Shown here piece after piece: positions 37,875 through 49,427 of a stretch of 64,000 bases of DNA. A program made the translations under genes and the position numbers. Source of the DNA: Gloeopeniophorella convolvens. Lineage: Eukaryota > Basidiomycota > Agaricomycetes > Russulales. Every line of letters begins with the position of its first letter. The stretch's first letter is position 1. The notes beneath the pieces were generated by a model. It made no database searches. It saw only the letters and a program-made list of their open reading frames with translations, and was not told the DNA's origin. The stretch covers positions 1 to 64,000 of the forward strand of contig WTXD01000087.1 of the NCBI GenBank assembly GCA_022496205.1, written 5' to 3'.

Positions 37875-40800
37875 GCCTCCTCGCCGGCAACATCCACACG
37901 CTCCCTTCGAACTCCGCATCTTGATCACCTCCAGGCCGGAGAAAGACATCATCAACGCATGCCGTGAAGCAAGAAGTATGGACAAGAAGTATATGGACGA
38001 CCAACTTCTGTCTCTTCGTACGCATGAAGACATCCGCACCTACATCAAGGGACACCTCTCTCCTGCCGCGTTCGAATCGTGCGGCGAGGAGCTCGCAGTC
38101 AAGGCAGATGGCTTGTTCCAGTGGGCAGCCGTCGCGTGCGACTATATCCAAAACCCGCCCCCTACTTTAGAAGAGCGCGATTGCATAGATGACGTCTTGC
38201 ATCCGTCTCCCGACCGCGAAGGCCTCAATCCTCTGGATACACTGTACGACACGGTCCTTACCAATTACTTCAATCGTGACTCGGCCCTATTTCGGTTCCA
38301 AGCTGTCATGGGCCTTCTTCTCGCGTCGTTCGAACCTCCCTCTATCGATTCCATGACTCGCTTGTGCGGATATATGACGCCACCAGTTCGTCTGAGCGAG
38401 GGGTCTATACGTGTGGTTGTCGGCCACCTTGGCTCCTTGTTGAGCAACGTCACATTACCCAACTCATCTCTCCCCATCGTTCCCCTACACACGTCTTTCC
38501 GTGACTTCCTCACCGATCAGAAGAGGGCTGGCAAGTTCTGGATCAACATAGGCGATGCTCACCGCCAGTTCGCGAGTGGAACATTTGGTCTTATCCATCA
38601 CATGGCGGGCTTCAACATCTGCGATCTCCAGTCATCGCATCAGCGCAACTCAGACATCCCAGACCTCCCGTCCCGCGTAGCCGAACACATTCCACACGCC
38701 CTGTCCTACGCCTGCCGTTTCTGGGCGGCCCACCTTCAGCGGAGCACCCCCGATGCGAGTCTCGTCAGCGAGGCCCAATCATTCTTCAAGAATGATTTAC
38801 TTACTTGGCTCGAAGCTTCCAGCCTACTTGGTATCGTAAATCTTGCCTCGCAAGCCTTGTCGACCGTGAAAGTCTGGGAGGCCCAAGCTCGCGAAGATGT
38901 GAGTGTTCTCAGGCGCTTTATCTGATACTTCGGTGGATCTCACGAGTCGTTTCTATGACAGTCGGCATTGACGGACTCGCTGAAGACACTCGAGGTGTGG
39001 ACTCACGATGCTGCCAAGTTCGTGCGCTACTTTGGGATGCCCATCGCACAGAGCGCTCCACACGTTTACCTGTCCGCCATCCCGTTTGCCCCGGAAGCAT
39101 CGGTTATCTCCCAACACTATGCAAAACTGTTTCCGAGAATGTTCTCTCTGCGTCGGGGGAGGCTGCCGCATTGGCCAGCACAGGAAATGGTCATTCATGT
39201 GGGCAGAATGTGCGGAGGCATTGCAATGTCGCAAGATGGGTGCCGTATTGCCTCCAGCTCGGATGACAGGACAGTTCGGATCTGGGACGCCGAGACAGGA
39301 CAGGTTGTTGCAGGTCCATTCACTGGACACACGGATCACGTAACCTCTGTCGCGTTCTCGCCGGACGGTCGCAATGTTGTCTCAGGCTCGTACGACCAGA
39401 CAATTCGGATCTGGGACGCCAGACAGGACAGGCTGGCGGGTCCGTTCACCGGACACACGCAAGGCGTCAGCTCTGTCGCGTTCTCGTCGGACGGTCGCCG
39501 TGTTGCCTCAGGCTCGTACGACAACACAATTCGGATATGGGATGCCGAGACAGGACAGGCCGTTGCAGATCCATTCACTGGACACACGGACTGGATCACC
39601 TCTGTCGCGTTCTCGCCGGACGGTCTCCACGTTGCCTCAGGCTCGGACGACACGACAATTCGAATCTGGGACGCACAGACAGGACAGGCCGCCGGAGGTC
39701 CATTCACCGGACACACGCAAGGCGTCAGCTCTGTCGCGTTCTCGTCGGACGGTCGCCGTGTTGCCTCAGGCTCGGCCGACGAAACAATTCGGATCTGGGA
39801 CGCCAAGACAGGACAGGCCGTCGCAGATCCATTTACCGGACACACAAATCGCGTCAGCTCTGTCGCGTTCTCACCTGACGGTCGTCGTGTTGCCTCAAGC
39901 TCGTGGGACACGACAATTCAGATCTGGGACGCCGAGACAGGACAGGCCGTCGCAGGTCCATTCACCGGACACACGGATCACGTCAGCTGTGTCGTGTTCT
40001 CGTCGGACGGTCGTCGTGTTGCCTCAGGCTCGAACGACAAGACAATTCGGATCTGGGACGCCGCGGCAGGACAGGCCGTTGCGGATCCATTCACCAGACA
40101 CGCGAGTCACGTCACCTCTGTCGCGTTCTCACCCGACGGTCGCCGTGTTGCCTCAGGCTCGTTCGACAACAAAATTTGGATATGGGACGCAGAGATAGGA
40201 CAGGCCGTTGCAGATCCATTCACCGGACACACGAATCGCGTCACCTCTGTCGCGTTCTCGTCGGACGGTCGCCATGTTGCCTCAGGCTCGTGGGACGAGA
40301 CAATTCGGATCTGGGACGCCAAGACAGGGCAGGCCGTCGCAGGTCCATTCACCGAACACACAAATGGGGTCACCTCTGTCGCGTTCTCGCCGGACGGTCG
40401 TCGTGTTGCCTCAGGCTCGGACGACAACACAATTCGGATACGGGACGCAGAGACAGGACAGGCCGTCGCAGGTCCATTCACCGGGCACACGAATTGGGTC
40501 GCCTCTGTCGCGCTCTCGCCGGACGGTCGCCATGTTGTCTCAGGCTCGTACGACCAGACAATTCAGATCTGGGATGCCGAGACAGGACAGCCGTTGCAGA
40601 TCCATTCACTGAACACACGGACTGGGTCACCTCTGTCACGTTCTCGCCCGACGGTCGCCGTGTTGCGTCAGGCTCGTTCGACAAGACGATTCGGATCTGG
40701 GACGCCGAGACAGGACAGGTGGTCGCAGGTCCATTCACCGAACACACAAATGCCGTCACCTCTGTTGCGTTCTCGTCGGACGGTCGCCGCGTTGCCTCAG

Positions 40801-41324
40801 GCTCGTACGACAAGACAGTTCGGATCTGGGACGCCGAGACAGGACAGGCGGTCGCAGGTCCATTCACCGGACATACAAAATTGGTCACCTCTGTCTCGTT
40901 CTCGCCGGATGGCCGGTTTGTTGTTTCTGGCTCAGCCGACAAGGCGATCCGGTTGTGGGTTGTCGATGTTGAAGATCCTACAGAAATGTCCACGCCACCG
41001 CATGTACCTCACGCACCACTTGACTCTTCCACGCAAGAGCTCCCCGATAACGCTTCCTCGAGCTTGGTTCGACGCCCGAGGCGGCCCGGTGGCAGCACCG
41101 CCACCCCGGACCAGTGGGAGATGGATGAGGAAGGCTGGATTCACGATGAAGACGGCGCGCTCCTCATGTGGGTGCCTGAACCGCACCGGCTCGGCTTCCG
41201 CTACCCACGCAATGCGTGGGTCATTGCTCCGAGCGAGACTGTCCTAGATACATCGAATTTTGTTCATGGGACTGATTGGACGAAGTGTTACGCAGGTGAA
41301 TCACAGAATCGTACGAAATCGTAG
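37875..41324 (+). pseudogene. NLR3: 5'-truncated NACHT-WD40 gene without P-loop
   Basis: NLR homology starts inside NACHT at LLAGNIHTLP; the N-terminal domain, Walker A and Walker B are absent. The rest of NACHT is present (LRILITSRPEKDI to the exon end near 38898), then the conserved intron (about 38899-38961) and the WD40 exon, with 14 repeats and the usual C-terminal tail ending at 41324. Two single-base losses break the frame: near 37909, and in repeat 11 near 40589, where ACAGGCCG of the other repeats reads ACAGCCG. It heads the first unit of a tandem duplication with the family P copy at 41.5-43.2 kb. Without a P-loop it cannot act as a normal NTPase, although a WD40 protein could still be made. 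Confidence 0.75.
39200..40950 (+). repeat. WD40 repeat array of NLR3, nearly identical units
   Basis: About 14 units of about 126-129 bp. Many adjacent units differ at only a few positions; long stretches such as TCTGTCGCGTTCTCGCCGGA recur almost unchanged. This points to recent homogenisation. Confidence 0.9.
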
Positions 41325-41518
41325 TATCATCGCCCCCTTGTATCTAATGTATGCGGTATGATGATGCGCTCCATGCGATGTAAGGAACTAGTTCCCTGGT
41401 AGCGCCTGGCGTGAGGGGGGTCAAAGGAAGGCCTATCGTGACCTGAGTTTGGTAGCGCGTATGCGTCACGTCGTACCCGGTGCCGTCCATGTCTGTACGA
41501 AATGCAAGGATGTCGATG
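41325..41518. other. Gap between NLR3 and family P copy alpha
   Basis: Similar to 46930-47190 in the second unit of the tandem duplication; no gene. Confidence 0.5.
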
Positions 41519-43226
41519 TTATATCTGGAGTCCGGACGCACTACAGTACGGACTCGCAACGGCCGTGATGCCGTCGACCTTGGCGTCCGCCACATCGGCG
41601 TCGGTGTCTGCGTCCGCGTCCGCGTCCGCGTCCGCGTCGAGCTCCATGTCGAGCATGTCGTCTATGTCAATCATTGCGACATGGGACGCCTCTGCGAGCA
41701 CATGGGCTTCTTCCGCTGCGGCCGCGGCCGCCTCCTCCACCTCCTGCCTGCCATCCGCCTGTTCGTCCTCCTCATCTTCGTCAGCCTCTTTCGGGACGTC
41801 CAGACCGAAGCCGCGCACAAAGCCAGGGCGGCCACCGGCGGGGGCGGACATCGCAGGGGGTGCGAGCGATTGATCCGTGGGCGCGCCAGGGCCTGGGCCT
41901 GAGCGCGCGTCGGGCTCGCGGAAGGCATCCGCGCCGAGTGCGGCACCGGGGCTGAATGGGTTGAGCGCGGATTTCTTTTTGGGAATCCACCAGCGTGCAC
42001 CTCGGGGTACAGAACCTCACGTAGCAAGTCGGTCTATCTATGCGAACGCGGTGTTGAGGAAGCTGGAGTACCGGTGCTACGAAGTGAATGCCGCCGTGGC
42101 GAGGGAGAGACTGTGGCCGTCCCTGAGCAGGGCTGGCGCGGCAGGGGGCGCAGGGGCCACCGGGAGGGCGTTGACCGGGACCATCTGGGGCGCGGTGCTG
42201 TTGGACGGGTGGGGCGGGAGCCGTGGCGAGACGGACGCCGAGTGCGGCTGCAGGGTCTGTGCCTGCTGCAGCTTCTTGAGCTTGAAACACAAGAGCGCGG
42301 GGTCCACAAGGGACGATATCTATGCTCCGAGTTGGCGAAAAACCCCTTTTGGCCGTGATAGAACACGGACGACTCACCGAGGCGGCGCGTGGATGTACGG
42401 GATGTTGCTATGGCTGTTCGTGCCCTTTTCGACGCCCAATTTCTCAACCTTTTCGTCGATCAACTTCTTCTTGGCCTCGTCCCACGCAGACTGTAGGCAA
42501 ACTCAAAACGGAGGCGGAGGCAGAGTAAACAGAACGACATACCCTTCCGGGCAAGATGCGTTCAATTTCCGGGAGGTCGAACCGCGAGTGATCCTCGGGG
42601 AAGACATGGTCGGTCACTGTTTCAGGCGGATGGATGTCCTGTTGAGAGGGAATGAGGTGCTGCGGGACGGGCGTGTGTACGACCGTGGCGCGCGTCGGGG
42701 GCGGGCCCTCAGCGCCGGGGGCGGTCTTCTTTGGAAAGCTGACGTTGCACTTTCTGGCAATTTTATGGATCGGGCAGTAGTTCTTGTCGGCGCTGCCAAG
42801 CTGGGCCTTGAGCAGACCTCCGGTGCTGATGCATCATGCCGAGCTGGCAGCGGTTGCGCTGCTGGAAGGGCGGGAAGAAGGACCCCACGAATGAGCTGGG
42901 TGAAGGGCTCCTGTCCGAGCAGGATCATCGGCATGCCCGGCGGAGAGAGGATGCCAGCGGCGGCGAGAGCGACGGCGACGCTGGGGTCGGCGCGGTGGGC
43001 AAGGTGCACGGGACGGCTGAGAATGGCGGAAGGAGGATGAAAGAAGGAGCCCTGCATGGGCGTGGGGCACTGACGACTCGGATGAAAAGTCATGGTAGGT
43101 CGTGGTCGGGAGGCGGGGGGAAAAAAGCGGGTTCTGCTGCTGGACCTTGAACGTTGAACTCGGTGGCAGAATGGTGAGATGGGAGAGCTGCTGGCGGTGT
43201 TGATGCTGCTGAGTGGTCATGGCGAG
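41519..43226 (-). CDS. Family P copy alpha: unrecognised Pro-rich/acidic protein
   Basis: The minus strand from ATG 43226 (MTTQQHQHRQQLSHLTILPP) reads as a multi-exon gene. It has a Pro/His-rich start (MQGSFFHPPSAI), LSPPGMPMILLGQEPF, a Cys/His segment KNYCPIHKIARKCNVSFPK and FDLPEIERILPGR. After an intron comes AWDEAKKKLIDEKVEKLRVE, then a KLKKLQQAQT linker, and an acidic end with Asp-Ala repeats (about 41606-41640). At least one frame change near 43120 (a T6C6 tract) interrupts it. No family recognised; composition suggests a nuclear regulatory protein, but this is only inference. Related copies lie at 47.2-48.8, 48.9-49.4 and 55.7-56.8 kb, the last with a longer C-terminus. Confidence 0.45.
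41606..41640 (-). repeat. Hexanucleotide GTCCGC repeat coding Asp-Ala
   Basis: About five tandem GTCCGC units, which read as alternating Asp-Ala on the minus strand within family P copy alpha. The other copies have fewer units. Confidence 0.8.
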
Positions 43227-43639
43227 TTGCAGGAGATCAGGTGAAGCGGGGTATGCGCCAGCACGGTGACGAGCGAAGACTGAGGAGAAACGGAGACTGG
43301 CAACTTGCTGCCAGTGGCAACGAGGGCGTCGCGGACACTGCGAGGGTATGTTATAACTGTTTTGTCTAGTTCTGCGCTTTTGAATGTCTTTCACTGGCTG
43401 ATGACCAGATCCAAAAGGACAAAGTTTGACCTTCGCCGCCGCCCTGTCAAACTTAAATCCAGGATGGTCCAGAAAGCACATGGGCGCCGCGTGGTGAGGC
43501 GGTGTATGTGGATTCGGCGCTCTTGACCTTGCGCCCTATCCTGACCAACTCCCTTACGCTGCGAGTGCGACCGTGTTGAACGAGCCACAAGCCCACAAAG
43601 AGCAGTCAATCATGGCCACGTCGTGAGTACAGTTGCGAT
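43227..43639. other. U-block upstream of NLR4
   Basis: 43370-43640 resembles the U-block upstream of NLR1 (6470-6690) and other copies. It holds coding-like exon pieces but no complete gene; its downstream end reads into NLR4. Confidence 0.45.
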
Positions 43640-46600
43640 ATGTCTCTGCAGCTGTCGGAAAGTCTGACTCTTGCACTATCTTTGAGCAGCGCGCCTCAGG
43701 ATGGGGATCACGGGAGCTCGAATCACCCGTCGTCGGTTATGGACGACCAACGCCCGTCTTCTGGTACACACGAAGACATTCGCGCTTACATTCAGGGGCG
43801 CCTCCCCTCCACTGTGTTCCATTTGTGTGGCGAGGAGCTTGCCGCCAAGGCAGGCGGTTTGTTCCAGTGGGCAGCTGTCGCTTGCGACTATATCCAACGC
43901 CCACCCCCCGGTCTAGAACAAGGCGAATGCATAGATGACGTCTTGCATCCTTCTCTCGACCGCGAAGGTCTCAACCCTCTGGATACACTGTACGACACGG
44001 TCCTCACCAAGACATTCAGTCGCGACTCAGTCCTACCTCGATTCCGGTCTGTCATGGGTCTTCTTCTCGCTTCGTTCGAGCCTCCTTCCATCGACTCCAT
44101 TGCTCGTTTGTGCGAGTATACGACGCCACCAGCTCATATCAGCGAGAGGTCTATTCGTGTAGTTGTCGACCACCTTGGCTCCTTGCTAAGCAACGTCACG
44201 CTACCCGATCCATCACTCCCCATTTTCCCCCTACACACGTCTTTCCGCGACTTCCTCACAGATGATAAGAGGTCTGGCAAGTTTTGTGTCAACATAAGCG
44301 ATGCTCACCGCCAGTTGGCGAGCGGCACTCTCGGCCTCATCCATCACAAGGCCGGCTTCAACATCTGCCGTCTCCAGTCATCGAATCAGCGCAACTCAGA
44401 AATCTCAGACCTATCGTCCCGCGTGGACGAACACATCTCACAGGCCCTATCCTACGCCTGCCGCTTCTGGGCGGCCCACCTCCAGCGGAGCACTCCCGAT
44501 GCAAGCCTCGTCAACGAGGCCCAATCATTCTTCAAGAATGATTTTCTTTCTTGGCTGGAAGCCCTCAGCCTACTTGGTACCGTGAATCTTGCCTCGCAAG
44601 CCTTGTCGAGCGTCAAACTCTGGGAGGCCCAGGCTCGCGACGACGTGAGTATTCTTAGGAACTTTATCTGATACTTCGATAGATCTCACGAGTCGTTTCT
44701 ATGGCAGTCGGCATTGACGGACGCACTGAAGACGCTCGAGGTGTGGACCCACGATGCTGCCAAGTTCGTGCGCTATTTTGGGATGCCTGTCGCGCAGAGT
44801 GCTCCACACCTTTACCTGTCTGCCCTCCCATTCGCCCCGGAAGCGTCGGTTATCTGCCAAAATTATGCAAAATTATTTCCGAGAACGCTCTCCCTGCGTC
44901 GGGGGAGATTGTCGCATTGGCCAGCACAGGAAATGGTCATTCATGTGGGCGAAGGGTTCGATAGCATGGCGATGTCGCCGGATGGGCGACGTATTGCCTC
45001 GGGCACAGATGAAGGGACAGTTCGGATCTGGGACGCAGAGACAGGACAGACCGTCGCAGGTCCATTCACCGGACACAGGAGCTGCGCAGATCTGTTGCGT
45101 TCTCGCCGGACGGTCGCCATGTTGCCTCAGGCTCGGACGACGACAGAATTCGGATCTGGGATGCGGAGACAGGAGAGGCCGTCGGAGGTCCATTCACCGG
45201 ACACACGCATTGCGTCACCTCTGTCGCGTTCTCGTCGGACGGTCGTCGTGTTGCCTCAGGCTCGAGGGACAACACAATTCGGATCTGGAATGCAGAGACA
45301 GGACAGGTGGTCGCAGGTCCATTCACCGGACACACGAAATCGGTCAGCTCTGTTGCGTTTTCGCCAGACGGTTGCCGTGTTGTCTCGGGCTCGTGGGACG
45401 AGACAATTCGGACCTGGGACGCCGAGACAGGACAGGCCCTCGCAGGTCCATTCACCGGACACACGTATTGGGTCATATCTGTCGCGTTCTCGCCGGATGG
45501 TCGCCGCGTTGCCTCAGGCTCATGGGACAAGACAATTCGGATTTGGGATGCCGAGACAGGACAGGTGGTCGCAGGTCCATTCACCGGACACACGGATGGA
45601 GTCATCTCTGTCGCGTTCTCGCCCGACGGTCGTCGTGTTACCTCAGGTTCAGATGACAAGACAATTCGGATCTGGGACGCCGAGATAGGACAGGCCGTTG
45701 CAGGTCCATTCACCGGACACACGAATACAGTCACCTCTGTCGCCTTCTCGTCGGACGGTCGCCGTGTTGCCTCAGGCTCGAGGGACATGACAATTCGGAT
45801 CTGGGACGCCGAGACAGGGCAGGCCGTCGCAGGTCCATTCGCTGGACACACGAGATCGGTCAGCTCTGTCACGTTCTCGCCGGACGGTCGCCACGTTGCC
45901 TCGGGTTCATTGGACAAGACGATTCGGATCTGGGACGCAGCGACAGGACAGGCCATTGGACGTCCATTCACCGGACACACGGGTGACGTCACCTCTGTCG
46001 CGTTCTCACCAGACGGTCGCCGTGTTGCCTCAGGTTCGTGGGACGCCACAATCCGGATCTGGAACGCAAAGACAGGACAGGCCGTCGCAGGTCCATTCAC
46101 CGGACACACGCATTGGGTCACCTCTGTCGTGTTCTCGCCGGATGGTCGCTGTGTTGCCTCAGGCTCGGAAGACAAGACAGTTCGGATCTGGGACTCCAAG
46201 ACAGGACAGGTCGTTGTAGATACATTCACCGAACACACGGATTCGGTCAGCTTTGTCGCCTTCTCCCCGGACGGTCGCCACGTTGCCTCGGGTTCATTGG
46301 ACAAGACGATTCGGATTTGGGACGCCAAGACAGGACAGGTGGTCGCAGGTCCATTCACTGGACACACGACTACGGTCACCTCTGTTGCGTTCTCGCCGGA
46401 CGGCCGCCACGTTGCCTCAGGTTCGTGGGACGAGACGATTCGGATCTGGGACGCCAAGACAGGACAGGTGGTCGCAGGTCCATTCACAGGGCACACGGAC
46501 AAAGTCGCCTCCATCGCGTTCTCCCCGGACGGCCAGTTTATTGCTTCTGGCTCAGCCGACAAGGCGATCCGGTTGTGGGCTGTCAATGTTGAAGATCCCA

Positions 46601-46923
46601 CAGAACCGTCCACGCCACTGCATGTACCTCCCACTCCACTCGACTCCGCGCACGAGCCCCCCGATGCCGCTTCCTCGAGCTTAGTTCGGCCCCCGAGTCG
46701 CCTCGGTGGCAGCATCGCCATTCCGGACCAGTGGAAGATGGATGAGGAAGGTTGGATACACGGGGAAGATGGTGGACTGCTCATGTGGATCCCCGAACCG
46801 CACAGGACTGGTTTTCGCTACCCGCGCAATCCGTGGGTCATTCATTCAAACGAGACTGCCCTAGATACATCGAATTTTGTTCACGGTACCGACTGGACGA
46901 GGTGTTACACGGGAAACCCATAG
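43640..46923 (+). pseudogene. NLR4: 5'-truncated NACHT-WD40 gene fused to U-block sequence
   Basis: The frame opens at ATG 43640 in U-block sequence (MSLQLSESLTLALSLSS, homologous to the minus strand at 6500-6550). It passes at about 43735 straight into the NACHT C-terminal half (THEDIRAYIQGRLPST); P-loop and Walker B are missing. The conserved intron follows at about 44646-44707, then 13 WD40 repeats and the tail ending CYTGNP at 46923. One base is missing near 45078 in repeat 2, breaking the frame. After that point the array is open to the stop. It is the second unit of the tandem duplication and is followed by family P copy beta. Its product, if any, would be a WD40 protein with a partial NACHT. 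Confidence 0.75.
44970..46590 (+). repeat. WD40 repeat array of NLR4, nearly identical units
   Basis: Thirteen tandem units of about 129 bp with very high identity to each other and to the NLR3 units. The antisense strand is open for over 1.7 kb purely because of this periodicity. Confidence 0.9.
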
Positions 46924-47194
46924 AATCGTACGAAAATTATAGTGTCATCGCTCAATGTATTCACTGTACGCAGTATGATGGTGCGGTCCCATCCACATAA
47001 TGAAATGAACTAGCTCCCTGGTGGCACGTGGCGTTGCCGAGGTGCACGCAAATGGATTTGAAAAAGAAAAAGAAAATACCTCGCGTGGGGGTCAAAGGAA
47101 AGCCAATCGTGACCTGTGGCTGGTGGCGTGTATGCGCCGCGTTGTACCCGGCGCCGTCCATGTCTCTATGAAATCCAAGGATGTCGATGTTATA
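46924..47194. other. Gap between NLR4 and family P copy beta
   Basis: Counterpart of the gap after NLR3, with a local A-rich insertion near 47060. No gene. Confidence 0.45.
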
Positions 47195-48783
47195 TCTGGA
47201 GTCCGGACGCGCTACAGTTTGGACTCGCAGCGGTCGTGATGCCGTCGACCTTGGCGTCCACATCGAGCTCCATGTCGAGCATGTGGTCTATGCCAACCAT
47301 CGCGACATGCGACGCCTCTGCGAGCACATGGCCTTCTTCCGCTGCGGCCGCCTCCCCCATCTCCTGCACGCCATCCGCCTGTTCGTCCTCCTCCGGGACG
47401 TCCAGACCGGACCGCGCACAAAGTCAAGGCGGCTATTGGCGCGGGCGCACATTGCAGGGGGCGCGAGCGATTGATCCGTGGGCGCGTCAGGCCCGAGCGC
47501 GCGTCGGGCTCGCGCACGGCGTCCGAGCCGAATGTGGCGCCGGGGCCGAGTGGGTTGAACACGGGGGATTTTCTTTTTTGAAATCCATTAGCGTGCACCT
47601 CGGGGTACAGAACCCCACGTAAAACGTCGGGGTATCTATGTAAACACGGTATTGTTAAAGCTGAAGTACTGGTGAGACGAAGTGAATGCCGCCGTGGCGA
47701 GGGAGAGGCTGTGGCCGTGTCTTAGGGGGATGACGCGGCAGGGGGCGCAGGGGCCATCCGGAGGGGATTGACTGGGACCATCGGGGGCGCGGCGCTGTTG
47801 AACGGGTGGGGCGGGAGCTGTGGCGAGACAAACGCCGAGTGCGGCTGCGGGTCTGTGCCTGCTGCAGCTTCTTGAGCTTGAAACACAAGAGCGCGGGGTC
47901 CGCAAGGGACGATATCTATGCTCAGAGTTAGCGAAAAAATCTCTTTGGCCGTGATGGAATACGGACGATCATCGAGGCGGCGCGAGCGTGCGGCGCGTGG
48001 ATGTGCGGGATGCTGCTGTGACTGTTCGTGCCCTTTTCGACCCTCAATTTCTCGACCTTTTCGTCGATCAACTTCTTCTTGGCCTCGTCCCACGCAGACT
48101 GTAGGCAAACTCGAAACGGAGGCGGAGGCAAAGTAAACAGAACGACATACCTTTCCTGGCAAAATACGTCTAATCTCCGAGAGGTCAAACCGCTAGTGAC
48201 CCTCGGGGAAGACATCGCTGGTCGCCATTTCAGGCGGGGGATGTCCTGTTGAGAGAGGACAAGGAGGACAAGGTGCCAGTGCAGGACGGCGAATGCGGCG
48301 CGCGTCGGGTGTGCCCTTGGCAGCGCTCGGGGCGGCCTCCTTTGGAAAGCTGACATTGCACTTTCTGATGATTTTGTGGACCGGGCAGTAGTTTTTGCCG
48401 GCGCTTCCGCGCTGGGCCTTGGGCGGGCCTCTGATGCTCATCCTAGGTGGCAGCGGTTACGCTGTTGGAAGGGCGGGAAGGAAGGCCCCGCGAGCGGGCC
48501 GGGTCCTGTCCGGGCGGGATCACCGGCATGCCCGGCGGGGGAAGAATGGTGGCGGCGGCGAGGGTGATGTTAGGGTTGACGCGGTGGGCGGGGTACATGG
48601 GACAGCTGGGAATGGCAGAAGGAGGAGAAAAGAAGGAGCCCTGCATGGGCGTTTGGGGTACCGATGGTAGAAAGTCGTAGTGGATCGCGGTCGGGAGGCC
48701 GTGGGAAAAGAGCGGGATCTGCTTCTTGACCTCGAACAGCGGCGGAATGGTGAGACACGAGAGCTGATACTGCTGAGTGATCA
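47195..48783 (-). pseudogene. Family P copy beta
   Basis: Same order of segments as copy alpha on the minus strand: MITQQYQLSCLTIPPLFEV at 48783, PMQGSFFSPPSAI, PPPGMPVIPPGQDP, KNYCPVHKIIRKCNVSFPK, SAWDEAKKKLIDEKVEKL and the acidic tail with LDMELDVDAKVDGI. Segments lie in different frames and several indels separate it from alpha; a stop occurs after DVFPEGH where alpha reads on. It looks degenerate. Function unknown. Confidence 0.5.
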
Positions 48784-48929
48784 TGGGGAGTTGCAGGGGA
48801 TGAGGTGAAGCGGGATATGTGCCAGCACGGCGACGAGCGAAGGCTAAGGAGAAACGGAGACCGGAAACTCGCTGGCAACGAGGGCGTCGCGGTCCTTTCG
48901 AACGTCTTTCGCTGACTAACGGCATGTTC

Positions 48930-49427
48930 CCCTGACTTGACCTGCCGGGAGCACGCCCTTGGCACCCGGAGCGGTCTCCTCTGGAAAGCCGACGTTGCAC
49001 TTTCTGGCGACCTTGTGGACCGGGCAGTAGTTCTTGCTGGCGCCGCCGAACTAGGCCTTGGGCGGACCTCCGGTGCTCATCATGGGCTGGTCGCGATTCT
49101 GTTAATGGAAGGGGAAAGAGAGGTCCTGTCCAAGCAGGATCATCAGCATGCCCGGTGGAGGGAGGATGCCGGCAGCGGCAAGGGCGATGCTGGGGTTGGC
49201 ACGATGGGCAGGGTCCACGGGACGGCTGGGAACAGCAGAAGGAGGGTGAAAGAAGGAGCCCTGTATAGGCATTTGGGGCGCCGATGGTGGAAAGCCGTGG
49301 TGGATCGCGGTCGGAAGGCCGGGGGGAAAGTGCGGGATCCAGTGCTGCTTGCCGCTGGACCTAGAACGGCGGCGGAATGGTGAGACGCGAGGGCTCCTGG
49401 CGGTACTGATGCTGCTGGGTGGTCATG
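48930..49427 (-). pseudogene. Family P copy gamma, 5' part only
   Basis: Minus-strand homology to the first exons of copies alpha and beta: a MTTQQHQYRQEPS-like start, MPIQGSFFHPPSAVPSRPVD, LPPPGMLMILLGQD and the Cys/His segment region. The downstream exons are missing, and the first reading is broken by a stop after PPPF. It lies immediately upstream of the beta start, so beta and gamma are a local tandem pair. Confidence 0.5.

Noticed and set aside
45066..46784. A 572-codon antisense open frame (and similar ones at 2249-3064, 1532-2203 and 39336-39911)
   Set aside because: They are opposite WD40 arrays. The 129-bp repeat period, divisible by three, keeps off-strand frames open; the products have no domain features.
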